From: JABMQB01 sp964575025 | Lineage (GTDB): Bacteria; Bacteroidota; Bacteroidia; Bacteroidales; Prolixibacteraceae | Direction: 5' to 3' | Length of the DNA: 64,000 bases | Assembly (NCBI GenBank): GCA_964575025.1 | Contig: CAZNPV010000021.1 | Coordinates: 1 to 64,000 of the forward strand | Part shown: piece by piece, positions 56,633 through 64,000 of the stretch | How the letters are laid out: the number at the start of each line of letters is the position of its first letter | Numbering within the stretch: position 1 is the stretch's first letter | Program-made: the position numbers and the translations under genes | Notes under the pieces: generated by a model | The model's database searches: none | What the model was told of the DNA's origin: nothing | Seen by the model: the letters and a program-made list of their open reading frames with translations, nothing else

Positions 56633-56665
56633 CAAATATAGCATACCTTTCAGGAAAAAAGCAAA
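56633..56665 (-). promoter_or_regulatory. Promoter of the MFS-GH65-GH13 operon
   Basis: On the minus strand TTTG (56665-56662) and TATATTTG (56640-56633) are 21 bp apart, an exact Bacteroidetes promoter. The leader is about 95 nt. Confidence 0.7.
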
Positions 56666-56719
56666 TTACCTTTCATGATTTTGATGGATTCAGAGGGGGG
56701 AATACTATGCCGGCCTTGT

Positions 56720-56733
56720 TTCAAACGTTTGCA
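56720..56733. promoter_or_regulatory. LacI-family operator upstream of the MFS operon
   Basis: CAAACGTTTG palindrome (56722-56731) within a 14-bp site that is one base from TGCAAACGTTTGCA. It is about 57 bp upstream of the -33 element, so activation rather than simple blocking is possible. Confidence 0.65.
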
Positions 56734-56768
56734 CCCAGGGTGTATTTTTTTTGATTTTCCTGGCGGCT

Positions 56769-57782
56769 TTAAACAGAAGAGTCCCGGATGATCAGATCGG
56801 CATTCAGAATTTTTGTTTCGAAGGGCAGATCCTGATCCTTTGAGATAATTCGTTTCAGCAACATTTTTGTAGCCATCGTACCCATTTCGTATCCATGCTG
56901 ATCAACCGAGGTAAGCGTAGGATCGGTCATGCCGGAAAATCTGCCATCTGAGAACCCTACGATAGCCACCTCTTCCGGGATTTTCACTCCCCGTTTCTGA
57001 AGGGTTTGCATGGCCCCAATGGCAGTAAGGTCATTGACGGCAAAAATACCATCCGGGAGATGGCCCGAATCCAGAAGGGAAGTAGCATAAATATGTGCTT
57101 TTTCGAAGGTGTCGGCCTCTTTCATCAGCCTTTCTTCAACCGGGAGACCGGCTTTTCTTAATGCATCCATATAGCCTTCTTTACGAAGTTTGCCGATCAG
57201 CAGGTTCTGAGGCCCGGCAAAATGGGCAATTCGTTTGCGACCCCCCTCAATCAGATGACGGGTTGCACGGTAAGCAGCCTCCTTGTCATCAATGATGACC
57301 TGATCCGCCAGAAAACCCGGAACAATCCGGTCAAAGAAAACAACAGGTATGTTCCGCTCTTTGATAGCATACAAATGCTGATAATCATCCGTCTCTTTGG
57401 TAATGGAAACAAGAACTCCATCCACCCGGTGAGATAATAGGGTTTTTGCATTGGAATATTCCCGGTCGTACAATTCGTTCGACTGACAGATAATAACCGT
57501 AAAACCTGCATCATAGGCCACATCCTCAATGCCACTGATCACCGATGAGAAAAAATAATGCACAATCTCAGGAATGATAACCCCAATGGTATTGCTCCGG
57601 TTTTGCCTCAGACTTAAGGCTACAGCATCCGGCTGATAATTTAACCTCCGGGCAAGGTCATTGACTGCTTTTTTAGTGACCGGACTTATATCCGGATGAT
57701 TTTTTAAGGCCCTCGAAACTGTGGACGGTGAAATCCCCAGTTCCTGTGCGATGTCTTTTATGGTAACCTGCCCGCTTTTCAC
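56769..57782 (-). CDS. LacI-family transcriptional regulator of maltodextrin genes
   Basis: 337 residues. N-terminal helix-turn-helix (about 5-27, TIKDIAQELGISPSTVSRAL) and hinge; periplasmic-binding-protein-like effector domain (about 60-330) with NTIGVIIPEIVHYFFSS. Adjacent CAAACGTTTG sites in front of the MFS operon and the susCDE operon are the likely targets; a maltose-like sugar is the probable inducer. Lies between the two operons. Confidence 0.92.
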   Translation of the reverse strand: MKSGQVTIKDIAQELGISPSTVSRALKNHPDISPVTKKAVNDLARRLNYQPDAVALSLRQNRSNTIGVIIPEIVHYFFSSVISGIEDVAYDAGFTVIICQSNELYDREYSNAKTLLSHRVDGVLVSITKETDDYQHLYAIKERNIPVVFFDRIVPGFLADQVIIDDKEAAYRATRHLIEGGRKRIAHFAGPQNLLIGKLRKEGYMDALRKAGLPVEERLMKEADTFEKAHIYATSLLDSGHLPDGIFAVNDLTAIGAMQTLQKRGVKIPEEVAIVGFSDGRFSGMTDPTLTSVDQHGYEMGTMATKMLLKRIISKDQDLPFETKILNADLIIRDSSV

Positions 57783-58226
57783 CTGGTTAGTTTTCGGTTA
57801 ATGCATTGATTGTCCAATAGTAAAGTGTTAAATCTAAAGGGATTCCCGGAAATTCAGGCTTCCTGCTTTCTTGCGTTTCCGGAATAGGGGGAACTTCTTA
57901 GGTCCCTTTAAATAATAAAAATAGCAATTTTAGCCTAATAATCTTTTTTTCTTTTAATTTTTCCGGCCGATCTTTTTTTGTGCGGAAAAGAACCCTACCA
58001 GTACCCACCTGTTGTATAACATAAATTATGCAAACGAATTCGCAAACGTTTGCGTGACTTTAGCGTTAATAAATGTTAAGAAATATAGAAACGAAATGGT
58101 TAACTTGGCCTGAGGAAATTTCCGGAGATCAGCGGAAAGGGTTTTTCGGGAAAGTAAATTGCTACGAACAACGATTAAAAATCAAACATGCAAAAATTGA
58201 ATTTTATTTACTAACAAATTAAAAGT
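57783..58226. other. LacI-susC intergenic region
   Basis: 444 bp, non-coding. Holds the susC operator and the lacI and susC promoters, which are not clearly matched to TAnnTTTG. Confidence 0.5.
58030..58054. promoter_or_regulatory. LacI-family operator upstream of susC
   Basis: Perfect 14-bp palindrome CGCAAACGTTTGCG (58041-58054), with a further half-site GCAAACG at 58030-58036, 12 bp away. Same core as the MFS operator. Confidence 0.75.
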
Positions 58227-61187
58227 ATGAAGATTATCTGTAAAAATCTTAAAATGCTCCTGTTTGTTGTTGCGATGCTCGGTTTTATGCTGAGCTATGG
58301 TCAACAAAAAACAGTTACAGGCCGGGTTACCGATGCATCGACGGGTGAGCCATTGCCTGGAGTTTCCATTGTGGTGGTTGGAACGACCACAGGGACGGTT
58401 ACGAACATGGATGGAGAGTATTCTCTGAATGTTGAACAGGGCCAGACGCTTGCTTTTTCTTTCATCGGATATGTCACCCAACAGATTGAGGTTGGAAGTG
58501 CGAATACGATACCCGTTGCGCTGGCTGTTGATACGGAACAACTGGAAGAAGTTGTGGTAATCGGATACGGACAGGTTAAGAAGGAAGATGCGACCGGTTC
58601 GGTATCGGCTATCAATACGGATGACTTTAATGTGGGTTCGATCACTTCGCCTCAGGAACTGGTTTCCGGGAAGATTGCCGGCGTTCAGATCACTACCGGA
58701 GGTGGAGCGCCCGGGGAAGGGGCCATGATACGCATTCGCGGGGGATCGTCCCTATCGGCCAGCAATGATCCGTTGATTGTCATCGACGGAGTGCCGGTTG
58801 ACAACGATGGTATTTCGGGGATGCGAAATCCTCTGAGTACTGTACACCCCAGTGATATTGAAACGTTTACTGTATTGAAAGATGCGTCCGCAACGGCTAT
58901 TTTCGGATCAAGGGCTTCCAACGGAGTGATTATTATCACAACGAAAAAGGGACTGAAAGGAAGGCCCATGAAGATCACCTACAACGGGAATGTTTCGGTA
59001 AGCATGAGAACCAATGAAATTGACGTTTTTGATGCAAATGAATTCCGGGATCTGATCAACGAACGGTATGCCGGAAAAAATGCGGTTAACCTGTTGGGGT
59101 CTGCCAATACGGACTGGTAGGACGAAATTTTCAGGGAAGCGATTAGTACAGACCATAATATCAGTATTACCGGTTCTGTGAAAGAACAACCGTATCGTGC
59201 ATCGGTAGGGTATACCAATCAACAGGGGATCCTGAAAAATTCCGGGCTGGACCGGTATACCGGGACCCTGGGCCTGAATCCTTCGTTTTTTGACGGATTG
59301 CTAACCCTCAATGCCAATTTTAAAGGAATGTATATTCATAACAATTTCTCCAACCAGGGGGCTATTGGCTCGGCTGTGAGTTTTGACCCGACACAACCTG
59401 TTTACGATGAATCAAGTCCGTACGGAGGATTCTTCACATGGACCAATGCGGACGGGACCCCCAATTTCCTGGCGGTTACCAATCCCTTGGCCCAGCTTGA
59501 AATGCAGGATGATCAGTCGAATGTCTACCGGGGGATCGGAAATCTTCAGGTTGATTATAAGTTTCATTTTCTTCCGGAACTCATTGCAAACCTGAATCTG
59601 GGAGCTGATTATTCAACCAGTGACGGGTATATTTTTGTACCTGAAAATGCCCCCTGGGGGTACGATGCCGTGAATGGCGGAGGGACCGACAATACCTATA
59701 CCCAGGATAAAAAGAACGAATTGCTGGATTTCTATCTCAACTATGTTAAGGAGGTAGATGCCATCGAGAGCCGGATTGATGCGATGGCCGGCTATTCATG
59801 GCAGCATTTCTGGAGAGCAGGTACCAATTTCAGTTCCAATGTAAGAGGAACGGTTATCAATACGGACACCGATTATGAAACAGAAAGTTACCTGGTTTCG
59901 TTCTTCGGAAGATTAAATTATTCCCTGATGGATAAATACCTGCTTACCTTTACCGTACGGCACGATGGTTCATCCCGGTTTTCTCCGGATACGCGGTGGG
60001 GTACGTTCCCCTCGGCAGCCTTTGCCTGGAAGATCAAAGAGGAAAATTTCCTGCGCAGCAGCAATGTTGTTTCAGACCTGAAACTGCGGCTTGGCTATGG
60101 GATCACCGGACAACAGAACATTTCCAATAACGATTATCCCTACCTGCCCAGCTATACCTACAGTGAACCAACGGCCACCTATTTATTCGGGGACCAGTAT
60201 ATCACTACATTGCGGCCGGAAGGGTACGATGCCAACATCAAATGGGAGGAAACAACGACCTACAACGCCGGACTGGATTATGGCTTTATGAACAACCGGA
60301 TTACCGGTACCCTGGATGTGTATCTCAGGAAAACCGATGACCTGATCAACTTTATACCGGTTCCGGCAGGGACCAACCTGACAAACTATATCCTCACCAA
60401 CGTGGGAGATCTTGAAAACAAAGGAATTGAGTTTTCTGTCAATGCAATGGCCATTTCCAGAAAGGACCTCTCCTGGGAGATCGGATTCAATGCATCCTAC
60501 AATAAAAATGAAATTACGAAACTGACCGCTATTGATGATCCCAATTATATTGGTGTGCAGACGGGCGGGATCTCCGGGGGCGTAGGAAATACTATTCAGA
60601 TCCATAGTGTCGGATATCCGCAAAGTTCCTTTTTTGTTCATAAGCAGGTTTTTGATGCCGATGGGATGCCCATTGAAGGGTTGTATGAAGATACCAGCCG
60701 TGACGGAGTCATCACCAACGACGACCGGTACCGCTATAAGAAAGCAGCTCCGGATGTATTTATGGGTTTCTCGTCACGGTTGAATTATAAAAACTGGGAT
60801 TTCAGCTTCTCCGGAAGGGTTAACCTGGGAAATTATGTGTACAACAACCGGTGGTCCGGGACTGCCTACAGCAACCTGTATCACTCTACCGGAGCCCTGA
60901 GCAATATTTCTACCAGCATTCAGAAAGCTCCTTTTGAGAATGTGAAATACTTCTCCGACTTCTTTGTCAGAGAAGCATCTTTCCTGAGGCTTGATAACAT
61001 CAGCCTGGGGTATACGTTCAGAAATGCCTTTAACGACAAACTGAACTGCCGGGTTTTCGGAACCGCTCAGAATGTTCTGGTTATTACAGACTACGAAGGA
61101 TTGGATCCGGAAGTGGGAAACGGAATAGACAACAACATCTATCCGCGTCCTGCGATATTCATGTTGGGTGTAAGTATTGATTATTAA
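58227..61187 (+). CDS. susC: SusC-type TonB-dependent maltodextrin transporter, interrupted by an in-frame TAG
   Basis: About 986 codons. Signal peptide (ends SYGQQ), CarboxypepD-like domain (about 30-110, VTGRVTDASTGEPLPGVSI), plug (about 120-245; IRGGSSLSASNDPLIVIDG, SATAIFGSRASNGVIIITTKKG) and barrel to IFMLGVSIDY. The frame is continuous except for TAG at 59118-59120 (codon 298), in TDW-stop-DEIFREA, where related proteins have Gln. One CAG-to-TAG change explains it; otherwise the gene is intact, so it may be an assembly error, a recent pseudogene or a readthrough codon. Imports oligosaccharides with SusD. Confidence 0.88.
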
Positions 61188-61204
61188 TATAAAAAACAAA
61201 GATC

Positions 61205-63742
61205 ATGATGTTAAGGAAATATAAATTGATGGTGTTGGTTGTAAGTGCGTTGCTTATAGCATTTACATCCTGCGTAAACGATCTTGATACTTTGCCGTTG
61301 GATGAAGATGTGGTAACCTCCGCATCGGTTTACGATGATCCGGATTCCTATATTCAGGTATTGGCAAAATTGTATGCCGGTCTGGCTGTTTCAGGCCAGG
61401 AAGGACCGAGTGGAGATAATGACCTGAGTGGACTGGATGAGGGATTCGGGCAGTATCTGAGGGCGTATTGGTATGCACAGGAAGTGCCTACCGATGAAGC
61501 CATTCTCGGGTGGAACGACGGAAACCTGAGGGATTATTTTGAAATGGATTGGGGATCAAACAACGAGTTTGTCGCCAATATGTATTACCGTATTTTTTAT
61601 CAGGTTTCCCTGTGCAACGAGTTTATCCGGGAAACAACGGAAGATAAAATGAGCGAGCGGGGTATTGATGCCGCCAAACAGGAAGAAATACAGGGATTCC
61701 GTGCGGAAGCCCGGTTTTTGCGTGCTATGAGTTATTACCATGCGCTGGATATGTTTGGCAATGTTCCGTTTGTTACAGAGGACGATGCGGTGGGTTCCTT
61801 CTTCCCGGAACAGATTGCCAGAGCCGACCTCTTTGATTATGTGGAATCGGAATTGCTGGCTGTGGAACCGGAATTGCCTGCACCCCGGACCAATAAATAT
61901 GCCCGGGCCGACAAAGCTGTTGCCTGGATGTTGCTGGCCAAGCTGTACCTGAATTCAGAAGTCTATATCGGAGAAGATAAATATTCAGAAGCATTGAATT
62001 ATAGCAAGAAGGTTATTGATGCAGGATATACCCTTGAAGAGGATTACTCCCATCTTTTCCTGGCCGACAATCACTCGTCGAATGAAGTGATTTTCCCCAT
62101 CGCCTTTGACGGAAATAAGATACGGACCTGGGGAGGAACCACCTTCATTATTCATGCCTCTGTCGGGGGTTCCATGAATGTGGCAGACTTTGGGATTACC
62201 GAACCGTGGGCCGGCCTGAGGGCTATGAAAAGCTTTGTGGGTAAATTTTATAACCTGGAAACCCTGAAATCGGCAAAAATGCCCATGAAAAGTGTGGTTA
62301 TCAGTTCGGTACCCCGTAAGAGCGCTTCGGATTATCCGGTGATTTATGTGCCTGGTGGGTACCAGTCTGCAAGCGGCTATGGTGCGGATTGGTCACCGGG
62401 TGATGAAAATGTGGCGAAACTGGCTTCCGTAAATTCAGATGGGATTTATGAGGGGTATATTTGGTTTGCCAGCGATAATTCGGAATACAAATTTACGGAA
62501 GGCCCGAACTGGGATGTCAACTGGGGGGATAACGATGCCGATGGCACATTGGAAGTTGAAGGAGCAAACCTGGTAGCCCCTACAGCTGGCATGTATAAAA
62601 TCAACGTGAACCTGAATGACTTTACGGTTGCTTCAGTAAAAACAGACTGGGGTTTGATTGGAGATGCTACGCCCGGTGGCTGGGATACCGACACCAACAT
62701 GGAGTTCGACCCGGACACAAAAACCTGGTCTGTGATTGTGGAACTAACGGCCGGGGAGGTGAAATTCCGGGCCAACGATGCCTGGGATATCAACCTGGGC
62801 GATGATGGCGGGGATGGAATCCTGGAATATGGGGGAGGAAATATTCAGATTAGTGAATCCGGGAAATACCGGTTTGAGCTGCATCTGGGTACTCCCGATT
62901 ATACCTGCACGGTTGAAAAATACGATACCCCGGATCAGTGGGGAATCATCGGAGATGCTACTCCTACCGGATGGGATTCGGATGTGAATATGCAATACAA
63001 CGAAGAGGAAGGAGTATGGTCTGTAATGGTGGATCTCAGTGCCGGTGAGTTTAAATTCCGGGCCAACGACAGCTGGACCCTGAACCTGGGGGATAACGGA
63101 CTGGACGGTATACTTGAACCGGACGGGGCCAATATTCCGATCACCATACCCGGGAAGTATCTGATCATTCTGGATGCGGAAAACCTTACCTATATTCTGG
63201 AACCGTATATTGACAACCGGGCGATGTTCTATTTCGACGGGCAGACCCTGGATATAACCGATCCCTTTGAGTTTTCAGAAGGATGGGCGGTTACCAAGTT
63301 CAAGAACGTTACCCGGAATGGTACACCCGGTTCCCATATAACCTATACCGATACCGATTTTCCGATGTTCCGTCTGGCAGATGCCTATCTGATGTATGCC
63401 GAGGCTGTCTTACGGGGAGCTTCCGGTGGCGACAAGGGAACCGCCCTGCAATATGTGAATATGTTGCGCGAGAGAGCTTACGGAAATCAGAACGGGAACA
63501 TTGCATTGAGTGAACTGACCCTTGATTTCATTCTGGATGAAAGGGCCCGTGAATTGTACTGGGAATGCCACCGCAGGACCGACCTCGTACGTTTTGGCAA
63601 ATTTGCCGGAGGTGAATATATATGGCAATGGAAAGGAGCTGTCCAGGAAGGAAAAGGAATCGATGAAAAATATAACATTTATCCGATTCCTGCAGCGGAT
63701 GTGGTTGCCAATATCAACCTGGTTCAAAATCCGGGATATTAG
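61205..63742 (+). CDS. susD: SusD-like lipoprotein with three inserted SusE/SusF-type starch-binding repeats
   Basis: 845 residues versus about 500-550 for usual SusD. Lipobox AFTSC. The N-terminal SusD half (about 25-378) has FRAEARFLRAMSYYHALD, and the C-terminal half (about 670-845) has FRLADAYLMYAEAVLRG and LDFILDERARELYWECHRRTDLVRFGKF. Between them lie three repeats (about 379-480, 481-576, 577-669) with WGLIGDATPGGWD and FKFRANDSWTLNLGD motifs, as in SusE/SusF outer-membrane starch-binding domains. The insertion is exactly in the glycan-facing region. Probably extra binding sites for starch. Confidence 0.88.
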   Translation: MMLRKYKLMVLVVSALLIAFTSCVNDLDTLPLDEDVVTSASVYDDPDSYIQVLAKLYAGLAVSGQEGPSGDNDLSGLDEGFGQYLRAYWYAQEVPTDEAILGWNDGNLRDYFEMDWGSNNEFVANMYYRIFYQVSLCNEFIRETTEDKMSERGIDAAKQEEIQGFRAEARFLRAMSYYHALDMFGNVPFVTEDDAVGSFFPEQIARADLFDYVESELLAVEPELPAPRTNKYARADKAVAWMLLAKLYLNSEVYIGEDKYSEALNYSKKVIDAGYTLEEDYSHLFLADNHSSNEVIFPIAFDGNKIRTWGGTTFIIHASVGGSMNVADFGITEPWAGLRAMKSFVGKFYNLETLKSAKMPMKSVVISSVPRKSASDYPVIYVPGGYQSASGYGADWSPGDENVAKLASVNSDGIYEGYIWFASDNSEYKFTEGPNWDVNWGDNDADGTLEVEGANLVAPTAGMYKINVNLNDFTVASVKTDWGLIGDATPGGWDTDTNMEFDPDTKTWSVIVELTAGEVKFRANDAWDINLGDDGGDGILEYGGGNIQISESGKYRFELHLGTPDYTCTVEKYDTPDQWGIIGDATPTGWDSDVNMQYNEEEGVWSVMVDLSAGEFKFRANDSWTLNLGDNGLDGILEPDGANIPITIPGKYLIILDAENLTYILEPYIDNRAMFYFDGQTLDITDPFEFSEGWAVTKFKNVTRNGTPGSHITYTDTDFPMFRLADAYLMYAEAVLRGASGGDKGTALQYVNMLRERAYGNQNGNIALSELTLDFILDERARELYWECHRRTDLVRFGKFAGGEYIWQWKGAVQEGKGIDEKYNIYPIPAADVVANINLVQNPGY

Positions 63743-63805
63743 TCCCATTTAAATTCAAACAAAATGAAACGAGTTTCGATAGATTTTGGAACGAGTTACA
63801 TCGAA

Positions 63806-63840
63806 TACCGATAAAAATTAACAACCATAATGAGATGAAA
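63806..63840 (+). repeat. Dispersed intergenic repeat, copy B
   Basis: Matches 31875-31909 at 32 of 35 positions; upstream ATGAAACGAG (63764-63773), GGAACG and TTAC...ATACCGAT are also shared in order. It ends on the first codons of the SusE gene. Confidence 0.6.
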
Positions 63841-64000
63841 AAAATAGGAATTTTATTAATTGTTTTCATGGGATTGTTTGCCATTCAGTCTTGTGAAGAG
63901 TTTGAAACCCAACCATCCATCAAGTACCGGGGGGGTCCCACACTGACAGTGACCGGTTCGGCTAGTATGTTTCTGAGCCAGGAGACAGCCGGTGAAACCG
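63835..64000 (+). CDS. susE: SusE-like outer-membrane lipoprotein (3' partial)
   Basis: First 55 residues; runs off the window. Lipobox IQSC (about residue 20) followed by EEFETQ, then TLTVTGSASMFLSQETAGET, as at the N-terminus of SusE starch-binding lipoproteins. It lies 92 bp after the SusD gene in the same direction. Confidence 0.7.
   Translation, partial: MKKIGILLIVFMGLFAIQSCEEFETQPSIKYRGGPTLTVTGSASMFLSQETAGET

Noticed and set aside
59178..61187. Second half of susC as an independent gene
   Set aside because: Same frame as the first half; ATG lies inside a conserved barrel strand with no signal peptide.

Overview
The window is a Bacteroidota (Bacteroidetes) chromosome fragment, most likely from the Bacteroidales/Marinilabiliales side. 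The evidence is two SusC/SusD pairs plus a third starch-type SusCD/E set, type IX secretion (T9SS) C-terminal sorting domains, promoters of the Bacteroidetes form (TTG about 20 bp before TAnnTTTG), A-rich start regions without Shine-Dalgarno sequences, and a B12-dependent ribonucleotide reductase. Two runs of exactly 100 N mark scaffold joins (47526-47625 and 49732-49831), so this is a draft or metagenome assembly. No rRNA, tRNA, CRISPR array, transposase or phage gene was seen.

Region 1 (1-24.9 kb) is an accessory surface-glycan locus. Rightward genes encode a giant LamG/cadherin-like T9SS protein (5' end outside the window) and a GH43 arabinanase-like enzyme with RICIN, BACON and T9SS modules. 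Converging on them is a tight leftward operon of eight genes (24.6 to 6.5 kb): FAS1 lipoprotein, SusC, SusD, FAS1 lipoprotein, FAS1 lipoprotein, SusC, SusD, CotH-like T9SS protein. Fasciclin lipoproteins alternating with two SusCD transporters, with no hydrolase inside the operon, is the most unusual gene system here.

Region 2 (24.9-49.1 kb) is mostly core or housekeeping: TPR protein, exported 1-Cys peroxiredoxin, class II RNR, waaA with a lycopene-cyclase-like membrane protein, a DoxX/TIM-barrel fusion with an internal Tat-like motif, dnaG with a methyltransferase and a flavin-type protein, ubiX, an SDR, an NCS2 permease, comF-like, pheS, a 57-residue membrane peptide, an ECF sigma/anti-sigma/two CpxP-like module, rplU, an L27 protein carrying an extra helix-hairpin-helix domain, and serS.

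Region 3 (49.2-64 kb) is a maltodextrin/starch utilisation locus. A LacI-type regulator separates a leftward operon (MFS sugar importer, GH65 maltose phosphorylase, two GH13 amylases) from a rightward susCDE set. CAAACGTTTG palindromes lie in front of both arms and are the likely operators. The susC has one in-frame TAG, and the SusD contains three SusE/SusF-like starch-binding repeats inserted into its fold. SusC/D/E would bind and import oligosaccharides, the outer amylases trim them, MFS moves maltose inward and GH65 phosphorolyses it.
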